A stretch of 64,000 nucleotides of DNA from Flavobacterium sediminis (GTDB lineage Bacteria; Bacteroidota; Bacteroidia; Flavobacteriales; Flavobacteriaceae), in the NCBI RefSeq assembly GCF_003148385.1, contig NZ_CP029463.1:124001-188000 (forward strand), written 5' to 3'. The translations under genes and the position numbers were made by a program. The notes under the pieces were generated by a model. It searched no databases and had not been told where the DNA came from. It saw only the letters and a program-made list of their open reading frames with translations. Positions 44,765-53,317 of this stretch are shown here, one piece after another (the first letter of the stretch is position 1; every line of letters starts with the position of its first letter).

Positions 44765-45358
44765 TTAGTTATTTCTAAAGCCCTTAAGTTTATAAATAAT
44801 TTCAATGCCTGAAAGAAAAGAAATATATCGCCAATTTTCAGGAAACTTTACAGCTAATTCATGAGCCTCTTGATTTCTCTGTTCGCGTAAAAGATTTGAA
44901 AAATTATATTCATTTTGATCAATCCAATTGAAATTTAATGCGCCTTGTAACATTTTAAAAAGCTGTGGACACGATTTGGTATCACTAGCTTTACCTTCTG
45001 CAATATATTTATCTTTCAATAAGTTTTCAATAACTTTAGTAAGTTTAGCAATAGCTGTTTCTTCCTGACCTCCTTCTATTAATTCTGTTATTGATTTCAA
45101 TTCAATTGCAACGGCATCATTTATACCTTCATAATTTTTTCTTAACTCTACTAATTGTCTTTTTATTTCTTCAGTAAAACTACTTTGGTGCTTAGTATAA
45201 TCATTTAATAATTTTAGATAACTTGTCTGACTTTTTTGTAAAGCTGAGGTTAGCTGACTTACCTTGTTCTTTTCATTTATTGCCCATACAAACCCTCCCA
45301 ATGCTAAACATCCCAACAAAAAATTCATTCCACTATCATTATTAGTATTATCTTCCAT
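44765..45358 (-). CDS. Hypothetical membrane-anchored coiled-coil protein
   Basis: A 197-aa protein with one short membrane span near the N-terminus (about 11-25, FLLGCLALGGFVWAI), a coiled-coil segment (about 30-90) and a helical C-terminal domain (about 95-197: AIAKLTKVIENLLKDKY; LLREQRNQEAHEL) similar in style to DUF4145-like domains. No function is recognised. It is AT-rich, unlike the flanking enzyme genes. Confidence 0.65.
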   Translation of the reverse strand: MEDNTNNDSGMNFLLGCLALGGFVWAINEKNKVSQLTSALQKSQTSYLKLLNDYTKHQSSFTEEIKRQLVELRKNYEGINDAVAIELKSITELIEGGQEETAIAKLTKVIENLLKDKYIAEGKASDTKSCPQLFKMLQGALNFNWIDQNEYNFSNLLREQRNQEAHELAVKFPENWRYISFLSGIEIIYKLKGFRNN

Positions 45359-45520
45359 CTGATATTTATTTTGATTTCTTACTATATTTTCGCTTTAACC
45401 CCAAACCTAACAAAACCCTACAAATCTTACAATACCTAATTTTAGGTATTTTTAATACACTTTTTAGCAAAAATTAAAAATACTAACATTTATTTTTACG
45501 GTTTCCCATAATTCCCAATA

Positions 45521-45549
45521 AAAAAGGCTGCCTTTCGGCAACCTTTTAA
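45521..45549 (-). terminator. Terminator of the DUF2867 gene
   Basis: Stem aaaggctgcc / ggcaaccttt with one mismatch and a short loop, T-run on the minus strand, just after the stop at 45565. Confidence 0.75.
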
Positions 45550-45564
45550 TTATTACAATGGAAA

Positions 45565-46071
45565 CTATTGGACTTTCTCACAAAACGCATTCTTCACCAT
45601 ACGGGCAACAACCAAGCGATGAAAAGGTTGGATCACCTTCATATACCATTTCCCTTTTGCATTGTTAAAATGAACCAAAGTGGTGACTTTGATATTATAC
45701 TGATTAGCATAATCATTTGTCACAACAGCTCTAAAGTTCAGATGCGAATCGTCGGCACCCAATATAACCTCATTTGCTGTAATGGAAAATATCTTAAAGA
45801 ATTTGATGTAACCTCCCACCTCAAACCGGGTATGGTAACCGGAAGGTAGATCGGATCGCAAACCGATCAGTTGTACCAGCTTGTTCCTGATCTTAAAAAG
45901 TGCATCCACCCATCGGGAAGAAGAATTGAAAATGAGCCGGGTGATCTCTTCCATTGAATGAAAATGGTTGGTGGTAGAAAACGTATCGTAAAAATCAATG
46001 GTTGCCAAAAGTTCCTGCATAGCGAGTGTTGGTCTGATTTTTTCTTCTTTTACTTTTCTCATGGTATTCAT
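45565..46071 (-). CDS. DUF2867 domain-containing protein
   Basis: A 168-aa cytosolic protein with a DUF2867 domain (YDTFSTTNHFHSMEEITRLIFN; NVILGADDSHLNFRAVV-like text; VTTLVHFNNAKGKWYMKVIQPFHRLVV). Members resemble START/SRPBCC-type small-molecule-binding proteins and often sit beside oxidoreductases. It overlaps the upstream FAD monooxygenase by four bases, so both are made from one mRNA and probably act in one pathway. Confidence 0.85.
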   Translation of the reverse strand: MNTMRKVKEEKIRPTLAMQELLATIDFYDTFSTTNHFHSMEEITRLIFNSSSRWVDALFKIRNKLVQLIGLRSDLPSGYHTRFEVGGYIKFFKIFSITANEVILGADDSHLNFRAVVTNDYANQYNIKVTTLVHFNNAKGKWYMKVIQPFHRLVVARMVKNAFCEKVQ

Positions 46072-47207
46072 CTTAGTTTAAAATCAAGCGCATAAAGCCT
46101 TTTACTTTGTCGGTCAGCAACAGTTTGCGGCAATCGTTTCATTAGAAAATTTCTTAGACTGCAAGCCCAACTTTTCTCTAATTGTGCCATTTTACCTAAT
46201 GCCCAACTGGTTCTTACAACATAATGTGCTTTGGCTATTCTTTGTTGGCGGTATTTTTCAAAAGCCAAACTAATATCTTGCTCTGAGGCTAAACACTCTG
46301 CCAAAACATAAGCGCTTTCTACTGCCTGACAGGCACCTTGTCCCAGATTAGGTGTTGTGGCATGAGCTGCATCGCCTAACAGTACTATGTTTCCTTTGTA
46401 CCAGATATCTATAGGTTTTAAATCCCTGATCTCATTACAGATTATGGCTTCTTCCGGTGTTTCCCCAAGGATCTGCTGTACTACCTGCGGATAATTTTTA
46501 AATAAAGATAATCCATTTTCAGATAAATTGTTTCGTTTATCTTTACGAATCAAAGCAAACCAATAGACCTCATCTGAACTAATGGGTACAAAACCAAAAC
46601 GACTGCCAACTCCCCAAATCTCGTTCAATTCCTTTTGAAAAGCTTCTGCAAGTGTCGCTTTAGAAATACCTCTCCAACAAATTTGTCCGGCATCGCGGCT
46701 TTTGACTTCGGGAACAACTGCTTCACGTACTACCGATCTTATTCCGTCGGCACCGATCACAATCGCGGCAGTATGTGTTGTGCCGTCTTCGAACACTAAT
46801 TCTACCTGTTCCCCTTTTTGGCAAAGCGAACGCAGTTTTTTATTCAGATAGACCGGTGTGTCTCCCAATTCGTCCAACAAAATACTATGCAGTCTGGCTC
46901 GATATATGGCCACTGCCCTGACTGAATAAAGGGCTGCTAATTCTTTAATCGGAGAAGATGCCAACAGATCCAACTTCAGATCTCTGACATTCATTGCCTT
47001 TAAGGAATGTCCGCTTTGTTCTATCTTTTCCGAAATTCCCAGATGTTTAAAGAGCTGCATAGCATTTAATGCCAGATTAATTCCGGAGCCGGCTTCAGTG
47101 AATTGTGGGGTATGCTCGAAGATCTCAACTTCAAATCCTTTCCGGCGCAAAGCAATTGCGGTAGTCAGACCTCCGATACCCGCTCCTATGATCGTTATTT
47201 TATTCAT
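46068..47207 (-). CDS. FAD-dependent monooxygenase (PHBH/salicylate hydroxylase type)
   Basis: A 379-aa flavoprotein. The FAD-binding motif is GAGIGG (8-13) in a MNKITIIGAGIGGLTTAIAL start; the second FAD motif is LLGDAAHATTPNLGQGACQA (about 270-290), and the DG motif is IGADGIRSVVR. These enzymes hydroxylate aromatic or cyclic substrates with NAD(P)H and O2; TetX-like drug-modifying members share the pattern, but the substrate cannot be read here. Divergent from a TetR regulator, with paired direct repeats between them, and translationally coupled to a DUF2867 gene. Confidence 0.9.
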   Translation of the reverse strand: MNKITIIGAGIGGLTTAIALRRKGFEVEIFEHTPQFTEAGSGINLALNAMQLFKHLGISEKIEQSGHSLKAMNVRDLKLDLLASSPIKELAALYSVRAVAIYRARLHSILLDELGDTPVYLNKKLRSLCQKGEQVELVFEDGTTHTAAIVIGADGIRSVVREAVVPEVKSRDAGQICWRGISKATLAEAFQKELNEIWGVGSRFGFVPISSDEVYWFALIRKDKRNNLSENGLSLFKNYPQVVQQILGETPEEAIICNEIRDLKPIDIWYKGNIVLLGDAAHATTPNLGQGACQAVESAYVLAECLASEQDISLAFEKYRQQRIAKAHYVVRTSWALGKMAQLEKSWACSLRNFLMKRLPQTVADRQSKRLYALDFKLR

Positions 47208-47213
47208 GATTTA

Positions 47214-47263
47214 TTTTTTAGGTCAAATGTACTAAAAAATATTTTTTTAGGTCATATTTACTA
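47214..47263. promoter_or_regulatory. Paired 21-bp direct repeats, candidate TetR operator
   Basis: Two copies (47214-47234 and 47243-47263) match at 19 of 21 positions; cores are TAGGTCAAATGTACTA and TAGGTCATATTTACTA, 29 bp apart. The first copy overlaps a minus-strand -7 box TACATTTG (47224-47231) of the monooxygenase gene. A plus-strand TATTTTTG (47271-47278) lies next to the tetR start. The region is the only gap between the divergent genes. Confidence 0.6.
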
Positions 47264-47282
47264 TTTTTTATATTTTTGACTC

Positions 47283-47915
47283 ATGGATAAGATAAAAACC
47301 AAAGACAAGATTGTAATAACAGCTTTGAACCTTTTTAATCAAAAAGGCTTATCACAGGTTACTTTAAGAACGATCGCTCAGGAAATGGGAATAAGTCAGG
47401 GTAATCTGAACTACCATTTTAAAAAAAGAGAAGAAATTATAGAGACTTTATACTTCCAACTGGTTGAATCTATTGATAAAGGAATTGCCGAACATGAGGA
47501 AGAAAACAATTTGCAGTCTTTCTTCCAGGTTTTTCAGGTCATTATGGATAGTTTTTATACGTATCGTTTCTTTTTACTGGATTTTGTTCAGATCATGAGA
47601 GAGCATAAAAAGATCAAAGTACATTATGCCCAACTAAATGCTATTCGTACCGAACAATTCCAGACCTTATTTGCAACTTTGATAGCTAACGACATCATTA
47701 GAAAAGAGGAATTGCCACACGAATACGAATATTTATACAAGCGATTGCAGATCTTAATTGATTTCTGGATCTCCGGTAGCGCCATAGCTAAAGAAAGACT
47801 TTCTAAAAAAACTATTTCCTATTATTATGAGGTGATCGGTCAATCGCTCTATCCTTACTTAACACCCAAAGGAAAAACAGAATATCTCTTAGCGATGAAA
47901 ATAAAAAAGGCCTAA
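47283..47915 (+). CDS. TetR/AcrR family transcriptional regulator
   Basis: A 210-aa one-component regulator. The N-terminal TetR HTH (about 6-52) reads KDKIVITALNLFNQKGLSQVTLRTIAQEMGISQGNLNYHFKKREEII. The C-terminal ligand domain (about 60-200) is aromatic-rich and helical. Divergent from the FAD monooxygenase-DUF2867 operon; by usual logic it represses that operon until a small aromatic ligand binds. Confidence 0.93.
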   Translation: MDKIKTKDKIVITALNLFNQKGLSQVTLRTIAQEMGISQGNLNYHFKKREEIIETLYFQLVESIDKGIAEHEEENNLQSFFQVFQVIMDSFYTYRFFLLDFVQIMREHKKIKVHYAQLNAIRTEQFQTLFATLIANDIIRKEELPHEYEYLYKRLQILIDFWISGSAIAKERLSKKTISYYYEVIGQSLYPYLTPKGKTEYLLAMKIKKA

Positions 47916-47942
47916 CAACATATATATTGTTAAGCCCTTTTC
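47905..47942. terminator. Weak bidirectional terminator
   Basis: Imperfect stem (aaggcctaacaa / ttgttaagccctt) overlapping the end of the tetR gene, before the convergent reductase gene ending at 47964. Confidence 0.55.
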
Positions 47943-47963
47943 GTCCTATGAAAAATTAAAATC

Positions 47964-48806
47964 TTATAATGCAGCTTTTAATACTGTTGCTAAAGGCGTT
48001 GTAGGTCTGCCAATTAATTTTGACAATTCTTTGCTATCGTCAAATAAATCTCCTTTTTCGGTTCCAACGTGTGTTCCTGCTAAAAATTGGGCTATTCCTT
48101 CCGGTAAACCAACGCTTACTAAAACTTTAGCATAGTCGTCAACCGGTAAATTTTGATATTTTACTTCTTTTCCGGCCACTTCTGATAGTGTTTTAGCAAA
48201 ATCAGCTAAAGTATAGGTTTCATCACCTGCTAATTCGTATGTTTTACCTTCATGACCTTCTGTTACCAAAACTGCTACATCAGCATCCGCAAAATCAGCT
48301 CTTGAAGCCGAAGAAATTTTTCCTTCACCAGCACTACCATATAATGTTCCGTGAGCAACCACATCACTTAAACCGCCCACATAGTTTTCAGTATACCAAC
48401 CGTGACGTAAAATAACATACGGAATCCCGGATGTTTTTAATAGCTTTTCAGTTTCTAAATGCTCTCCGGCTAATACTAATGATGAAGTATCAGTGTGCAA
48501 TAAGCTAGTATACGCTATTAATTTTACACCCGCTTCTTTAGCGGCTTCAATAACATTAGCATGTTGCTCTACTCGTTTTCCGATTTCACTTCCTGAAATC
48601 AATAATAGTTTATCAATTCCTTTTAAAGATTCTGCTAAAGTTTCCGGTTGGTTGTAATCAAAAACTCTGGCTTCTACTCCTAAATCAGCAGCTTTTTTAG
48701 GATCTCTAACCAATGCTACGATAGTTGCACCTGTGTTTCTCTCTTTTAATTTTTGAACTACTAAATGTCCTAATTGACCTGTAGCTCCTGTGATTCCTAT
48801 TGTCAT
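47964..48806 (-). CDS. NAD(P)H-binding SDR/NmrA-like quinone reductase (QorB-like)
   Basis: A 280-aa atypical short-chain dehydrogenase. The Rossmann motif is GITGATGQLG (3-12), and VALVRDPKKAADLG marks strand 2. The text LLISGSEIGKRVEQHANVIEAAKEAGV and HGWYTENYVGGL matches E. coli QorB (YtfG), an NADPH quinone reductase. In E. coli ytfG sits beside ytfH, an HxlR regulator; the same arrangement is seen here. Likely role: detoxification of quinones or related electrophiles. The minus-strand promoter (48867-48897) has an HxlR-type palindrome over it. Confidence 0.9.
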   Translation of the reverse strand: MTIGITGATGQLGHLVVQKLKERNTGATIVALVRDPKKAADLGVEARVFDYNQPETLAESLKGIDKLLLISGSEIGKRVEQHANVIEAAKEAGVKLIAYTSLLHTDTSSLVLAGEHLETEKLLKTSGIPYVILRHGWYTENYVGGLSDVVAHGTLYGSAGEGKISSASRADFADADVAVLVTEGHEGKTYELAGDETYTLADFAKTLSEVAGKEVKYQNLPVDDYAKVLVSVGLPEGIAQFLAGTHVGTEKGDLFDDSKELSKLIGRPTTPLATVLKAAL

Positions 48807-48830
48807 AACTTAAATTTTTAAAATGATTAA

Positions 48831-48861
48831 TTGCTAACTAAAAGTTTTTTACTTACTTTTG
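48831..48861 (+). promoter_or_regulatory. Promoter of the HxlR regulator gene
   Basis: TTG (48831-48833), 20 bp spacer, TACTTTTG (48854-48861): a full match to the Bacteroidetes consensus. Its -7 box runs into the palindrome at 48855-48873. Confidence 0.7.
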
Positions 48862-48873
48862 GTAACCAAAGGT
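48855..48873. promoter_or_regulatory. Palindromic operator shared by the qorB-like and hxlR promoters
   Basis: ACTTTTGGTAACCAAAGGT is a 19-bp dyad (centre 48864) with one mismatched pair. It lies exactly between and over the -7 boxes of two facing promoters, so one bound HxlR dimer would silence both. Confidence 0.75.
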
Positions 48874-48897
48874 ACTTATAAAAAACAATTCAAACAA
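48867..48897 (-). promoter_or_regulatory. Promoter of the QorB-like reductase gene
   Basis: Minus strand: TTG (48895-48897), 20 bp spacer, TACCTTTG (48867-48874). Full consensus match; the -7 box overlaps the palindrome. Confidence 0.7.
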
Positions 48898-48957
48898 GAA
48901 GTTACCTCAAAATCAACTACTTACCCACAAGTTAGTAATACTAATTTTCAAGCAGTT

Positions 48958-49332
48958 ATGGAAGAAAAAAATAAAAATAAATTTTCAAATGTAGAAGATT
49001 GCCCTATCCGAAACATCATTGATCGTATAGGAGACAAATGGTCTGTACTCGTTTTATTGGTTTTAGAAGAAAAAGGCACTTTACGCTTTAATGAAATCCA
49101 TAAAACCATAGAGTCTATCTCTCAAAAAATGTTGGCAGTTACCTTAAAAACATTAGAAGCAGATGGCCTAGTAAAACGTACGGTTTATCCGCAAATACCG
49201 CCTAAAGTAGAATACGAACTTACCGAAAGGGGAAACTCTCTGTTGCCACATTTACACGGTTTAGTAACCTGGGCCAAAGGAAATATGGAAGCTATTCAAG
49301 TCTCAAGGCATGAATTTGTGGTCAACCAGTAG
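48958..49332 (+). CDS. HxlR family transcriptional regulator
   Basis: A 124-aa winged-helix regulator starting at the ATG 48958-48960 (MEEKNKNKFSNVEDCPIRNII); a longer frame starting at TTG 48859 lies over the promoter and is rejected. The conserved redox/aldehyde-sensing Cys of HxlR/QorR/HypR types is in EDCPIRNIIDRIGDKWSV (Cys about residue 15). The wing follows in ADGLVKRTVYPQIPPKVEYELTERG. Divergent from the QorB-like gene and probably its repressor, with autoregulation through the shared palindrome. Confidence 0.93.
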   Translation: MEEKNKNKFSNVEDCPIRNIIDRIGDKWSVLVLLVLEEKGTLRFNEIHKTIESISQKMLAVTLKTLEADGLVKRTVYPQIPPKVEYELTERGNSLLPHLHGLVTWAKGNMEAIQVSRHEFVVNQ

Positions 49333-49391
49333 TCATTTGTAACTTTTTATACATCTTTGCTACTTATCAGTACATCAAAAAACGAATTATT

Positions 49392-49598
49392 ATGCGCTAT
49401 GTTATTGCCTTTTTCTTTCCGTGGTTAAGCCTCATGCTACAAGGTAAGATCTTATCGGGAATTATTTGTTTGCTATTACAGCTCACCATCATCGGTTGGA
49501 TCCCCGCTTTTTTATGGGCGGTAACTTCATTAAACCGAATGTATGCCGACAGGAGAACGAATAAGATCATTAAAGAAATGAAGTCGAAACACGTCTAA
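49392..49598 (+). CDS. YqaE/Pmp3 family small membrane protein
   Basis: A 68-aa protein with two membrane spans (about 2-21 and 27-46) and the YqaE/Pmp3 pattern (IAFFFPWLSLMLQGKI; LLQLTIIGWIPAFLWAV), ending in a basic tail (RRTNKIIKEMKSK). The family contributes to membrane potential and salt stress tolerance in other organisms. Four bases separate it from the next gene, so it is in one transcript with the 2H phosphoesterase gene. Confidence 0.9.
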   Translation: MRYVIAFFFPWLSLMLQGKILSGIICLLLQLTIIGWIPAFLWAVTSLNRMYADRRTNKIIKEMKSKHV

Positions 49599-49602
49599 TT
49601 GT

Positions 49603-50163
49603 ATGGCGAGATATTCTGTTGTTATCCAACCCGGCGATTTGTGCATTGAACAAATCAGACAGATGAAAGAACAACTGGCCGTTGAGATCGGTTGGTATAA
49701 CAGTAAGAATTCATTAGCACATATCACCGTAAATGAATTTGAAAAAGACGAAAAAGAACTTGAACAAATTAAAAACAAGCTTTCCGACATTGCAAAATTT
49801 TTAAAAGCACAACCCGTCAAATTTGATCATTTCAATACGTTTTCTAACGGTGCATTCTTTTTGGCTCCCGATGACGATTCGAAACGGTATTTAAAAGAAA
49901 TTATGCTTGCTGTTCATCAGCAGTTTCCCTACCCTATAAAAATAAAAAGTAACGAGCCTCATATTTCCATCGGGCGTCGAATTACTCCTGAAAATCTTGC
50001 AAAAGCCGAAGCATTATTTCAGGAAAAACCAAACCTTAGTTTTCTTTGTGATAAGATCGCTTTGCGCATTTTTAATGAAGAAAGAAAACAGTTCGATATT
50101 TTGGAAACCTTTCCCTTTTTAGACGAAAAAAAATCCCGATTGATTCAAGGCAGCTTATTTTAA
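49603..50163 (+). CDS. 2'-5' RNA ligase/2H phosphoesterase family protein
   Basis: A 186-aa protein with the two HxT/S motifs of the 2H superfamily: H40-I-T42 (AHITVNEF) and H120-I-S122 (PHISIGR). Members hydrolyse or join 2'-5' or cyclic phosphodiester bonds in RNA or nucleotides. Length matches LigT-like enzymes. The substrate is unknown. Four bases after the YqaE gene, then 48 bp to the SseB gene. Confidence 0.88.
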   Translation: MARYSVVIQPGDLCIEQIRQMKEQLAVEIGWYNSKNSLAHITVNEFEKDEKELEQIKNKLSDIAKFLKAQPVKFDHFNTFSNGAFFLAPDDDSKRYLKEIMLAVHQQFPYPIKIKSNEPHISIGRRITPENLAKAEALFQEKPNLSFLCDKIALRIFNEERKQFDILETFPFLDEKKSRLIQGSLF

Positions 50164-50211
50164 GCAGTGATTAAAAATATGTAGTTTTGCAACTTCTTAA
50201 ACGAATTTAAA

Positions 50212-50649
50212 ATGAGTACTACCCAACCCGAAATGGAATTTCAACCGAATAATACCAACTTATTAACTTGTATAAAAGCTTTTCGAGAGAACCAAAACCA
50301 AGACACTTTTATGGCTGTTTTGAACGAATTGCAAGGCAATAATGCTTTTTTACTCATTCCAACCACAGAACCTATTGTCGGTAAAGATAGAAATGAAGAA
50401 GGTTGGTCCACTATCGAAAAGGGAACTCAAATGTCATTTACCTCTGTTTTTGAAGTCGACGGACAAAAAGTATTAGGTGCTTTTACTTCTCAGGAAAAAT
50501 TAATGCATTGGGCAAACGAAACCAAACCCTTTGCTTCGCTTCCTGCAAAAGATATATTGGAAATTGCCATGCAAAATGACATCGAGCGTATTGTGATCGA
50601 CAGCAACCAAGAGACGATGTTTGTTTTGGGCAGAAGCATCGCAAAATAA
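50212..50649 (+). CDS. SseB family protein
   Basis: A 145-aa cytosolic protein with the SseB N-terminal-type domain (FMAVLNELQGNNAFLLIPTTE; VLGAFTSQEKLMHWA; DIERIVIDSNQETMFVL). Family function is unclear (SseB was named in E. coli as an enhancer of serine sensitivity). A -7 box TAGTTTTG lies at 50182-50189. It ends one base from the convergent methyltransferase gene. Confidence 0.82.
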   Translation: MSTTQPEMEFQPNNTNLLTCIKAFRENQNQDTFMAVLNELQGNNAFLLIPTTEPIVGKDRNEEGWSTIEKGTQMSFTSVFEVDGQKVLGAFTSQEKLMHWANETKPFASLPAKDILEIAMQNDIERIVIDSNQETMFVLGRSIAK

Positions 50650-50650
50650 A

Positions 50651-52240
50651 CTATCCTTTGAGCAAATTAATACTAACCGTTGCGTAGTCTGCTTCCGGAT
50701 ATTTTTTGAAATACAAAGAATCGGGTTGTAAACCGGCTTCGGCTGCAATTTTGTGTAAAACATCAATTTCAACAATAAATTGATCAGAGAAACCATGCGT
50801 AGCATCATACGCCGTTGCGGCTGTTTTTCCTCTATTTTGCGCGGTTAATTGTGGTGCAATCGTATGCAATTCTATGATTAAAAGTCCGAACTTTTTCACA
50901 TAAGGCGACCATTTTTTAAAATGTTCAAACAGGTTTTCTTCTACCAAATTATTGGAAATTCGGGCGCCGCGATGTGCAAAAGCTCCGGTTGAAGTAGAAA
51001 CCCGACTTGGATTGCTATTCTTTGGATTTTCCCAAATGCGATTATGGTCTAAAAAGGTACGAACGTTCAGCAAATCGGCTAAATCAATCGTGTAATTTTC
51101 TTTTAAATCTTTGGCTAACAAATCGGGTTGACCAATATCACCCCAAACCACTTTTGCCCAAATATCGGCTTTTATCAAATTGGCACGAGTTACTTTCAAA
51201 GCCGCCTGATTGTAATCGGCTCCTACTAAAAACAACGGGTAATCGTCTAACAGTTTGCCGCGTAAGGTTTGGCGTTCAATCACTTCAAAAATATGTTCCA
51301 AAAAAGCACCGTTTCCACATCCCATATCCAAAATACCTTTGGGCTGCTCCTGTATCGGTTTGTTGAATAACTCGATAATAATATCATCAATCACTTTAAA
51401 ATAGGTAGAATGCGCTCCACCACTACCCCAAACATTCATTTCCCGATTCACGTGCTTTTCTTCTTCATGAACCGCTATTTCCCGTAAAACCGATGCATTG
51501 CCAAACAACATTTGGTTCAGGTTCTTAAACATGGGCAAATACGAAACTGTCACTCCGTAAGCAGTTGCTCTTTTAGCAAAAAACAAACCGGTTTCCGTAA
51601 ATTGATAATTTCCGTTTTTTCGGCTAAACCAATCCAACGAAACAAAGAAATCCAAGATCACTTTGAACGCTTCCGGTTCTTTGTGAAATTCTTCTGCACT
51701 GAAAGACGTTTCCATAAAATATTTATGAAACATTCCCGTCATTCCTAAACTCACCGCAATGGGCGCTACCAAATAACCTTCTAAATGTTTAACAATTTGT
51801 TTTTGAACCTCCGTTTGTGCCAAAGCTTTCTTTTGATGATAATCGTCAAACAAATTTTGCAATCGGGATAAATGCTCACTCGTGATCTTTACTGAAGTAA
51901 AAAAATCGGTTTCTTCTAACATTTTAACCGTAGCTTCGTACCAATGAAAATGAGCAAACGCTTCTTTGGAATTGGCATTCAAACTAATCGTGATGACTTC
52001 TTTTGCTGTATCTAAATGATAGTCCAAAAAACCTTGCGAAGCCAAAACCCGTAAAGCCACATTCAGATATCCTTCATTGGCGTTAAACTGTTCGGTAAGC
52101 TTTTGTAAATCGACAGACGTTTGATCGAGCAATTCTTGTAAAACACCACTTTGTAATAAATAATACGCCGTAGGCGCAGTAACCAATCCGTCTAAATGCA
52201 GGAAAAGATGTTGGCGTAAATCATTTTTATGGACAATCAT
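50651..52240 (-). CDS. Class I SAM-dependent methyltransferase with N-terminal winged-helix region
   Basis: A 529-aa protein starting at the ATG 52238-52240 (MIVHKNDLRQHLF); a longer GTG-initiated frame would start inside the upstream terminator. The N-terminal half (about 1-260) has two winged-helix/O-methyltransferase-dimerisation-like segments (HLDGLVTAPTAYYLLQSGVL; HLEGYLVAPIAVSLGMTGMF). The catalytic domain follows, with motif I GILDMGCGNGAFLEHIF near residue 305 and LVGADYNQAAL. It resembles AprA-related methyltransferases, but I cannot confirm. The substrate is unknown; no biosynthetic cluster surrounds it. Confidence 0.8.
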   Translation of the reverse strand: MIVHKNDLRQHLFLHLDGLVTAPTAYYLLQSGVLQELLDQTSVDLQKLTEQFNANEGYLNVALRVLASQGFLDYHLDTAKEVITISLNANSKEAFAHFHWYEATVKMLEETDFFTSVKITSEHLSRLQNLFDDYHQKKALAQTEVQKQIVKHLEGYLVAPIAVSLGMTGMFHKYFMETSFSAEEFHKEPEAFKVILDFFVSLDWFSRKNGNYQFTETGLFFAKRATAYGVTVSYLPMFKNLNQMLFGNASVLREIAVHEEEKHVNREMNVWGSGGAHSTYFKVIDDIIIELFNKPIQEQPKGILDMGCGNGAFLEHIFEVIERQTLRGKLLDDYPLFLVGADYNQAALKVTRANLIKADIWAKVVWGDIGQPDLLAKDLKENYTIDLADLLNVRTFLDHNRIWENPKNSNPSRVSTSTGAFAHRGARISNNLVEENLFEHFKKWSPYVKKFGLLIIELHTIAPQLTAQNRGKTAATAYDATHGFSDQFIVEIDVLHKIAAEAGLQPDSLYFKKYPEADYATVSINLLKG

Positions 52241-52301
52241 AGCATGCTTTTTCTCAAAGTTAGTGATTTTTTTAATTGCCTTTTCAGATTTTATCTCTAA
52301 C

Positions 52302-52330
52302 AAAAAGCTGTCTGTTTCCACAGACAGCTC
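52302..52330 (-). terminator. Terminator of the copA-AKR operon
   Basis: Stem agctgtctg / cagacagct (52306-52314, 52321-52329), six-base loop, T-run on the minus strand, 24 bp after the aldo/keto reductase stop. Confidence 0.85.
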
Positions 52331-52353
52331 TTTATATTTTATAGTTCAGAATT

Positions 52354-53298
52354 TTACAAACTGCTAGTATCTAGCAATTGTAGATCTTCTGCATCCAATT
52401 GTAATTCAGGTGCATCAAACAAAGTTTGTAGTTGATTTTGACTCGTTGCACTAACAATAGGTGCGGTAATTGAAGGGTGAGCCAATAACCAAGCTAAAGC
52501 TACTGTTGCCGGTTGGCTGTTGTGTTTAGCTGAAACCTCATCCAATGCTTTTAAAACCGCTAAGCCTTTGTCGTCCATATATTTTCGAACGCCTTCTCCT
52601 CTGACACTTTTACTGAAATCAGCCTCTGTTCTGTATTTTCCGGTTAAGAATCCTGCGGCTAATGCCCAATACGGAAAAACACTCAAATTGAATTCTTTGA
52701 CCAAAGGCTCATAATCGCTTTCAAATTTTTGACGTTCCACTAAATTATAATGTGGTTGTAAAGCCACATATTTCGGAAAGCCATTTTTTTCGGCTACGTC
52801 AAATGATTCGCGTAAACGTTCCGGTGAAACATTAGACGCCGCTATGTAACGAACTTTTCCGGCTTTTACAATTTCGGCATAGGCTTCCATCGTTTCTTCA
52901 ACCGGTGTTGTGTCATCATCAAAATGCGTATAATACAAATCAATGTGATCGGTTTGTAAACGTTGTAACGATTCGTCCACGGATTTTAAGATATGCTTTT
53001 TACTGATGTCAAATCCATGTTCTTTGGTTTGCGAACCTACTTTGGTTGCAATCACCATTTCGTTGCGGTTTCCGCGTTGTTTCATCCAATTTCCGATGAT
53101 GGTTTCCGATTGCCCTCCTTTTCCGTTTACCCACCATGAATAGGTATCGGCTGTATCAATAAAATTGAAACCCTTGTTGTGAAAGGCATCTAAAATAGAG
53201 AAAGATTGTTTTTCGTCGAGTGTCCAACCGAATACATTTCCACCGAAATTAATCAGTGCAATTTCTAAATCGGTATTTTTAATTATTATTTTTTTCAT
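52354..53298 (-). CDS. Aldo/keto reductase
   Basis: A 314-aa NADPH-dependent TIM-barrel reductase. The catalytic tetrad residues D48 and Y53 lie in FIDTADTYSWW, the Lys in VIATKVGS (about 84), and the His in LYYTHFDDDT (about 125). The family reduces aldehydes and ketones. It is 19 bp downstream of copA on the same strand and before the operon terminator, so it probably shares the copA promoter; a link to copper or electrophile stress is inferred. Confidence 0.93.
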   Translation of the reverse strand: MKKIIIKNTDLEIALINFGGNVFGWTLDEKQSFSILDAFHNKGFNFIDTADTYSWWVNGKGGQSETIIGNWMKQRGNRNEMVIATKVGSQTKEHGFDISKKHILKSVDESLQRLQTDHIDLYYTHFDDDTTPVEETMEAYAEIVKAGKVRYIAASNVSPERLRESFDVAEKNGFPKYVALQPHYNLVERQKFESDYEPLVKEFNLSVFPYWALAAGFLTGKYRTEADFSKSVRGEGVRKYMDDKGLAVLKALDEVSAKHNSQPATVALAWLLAHPSITAPIVSATSQNQLQTLFDAPELQLDAEDLQLLDTSSL

Positions 53299-53317
53299 AT
53301 GATCTATAAAACTCTGA

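Noticed and set aside
48859..48957. N-terminal extension of the HxlR regulator from a TTG
   Set aside because: The TTG lies inside the shared operator and over the transcription start region; homologues begin near the ATG at 48958.
52241..52321. N-terminal extension of the methyltransferase from a GTG
   Set aside because: It would begin inside the terminator hairpin of the upstream operon.
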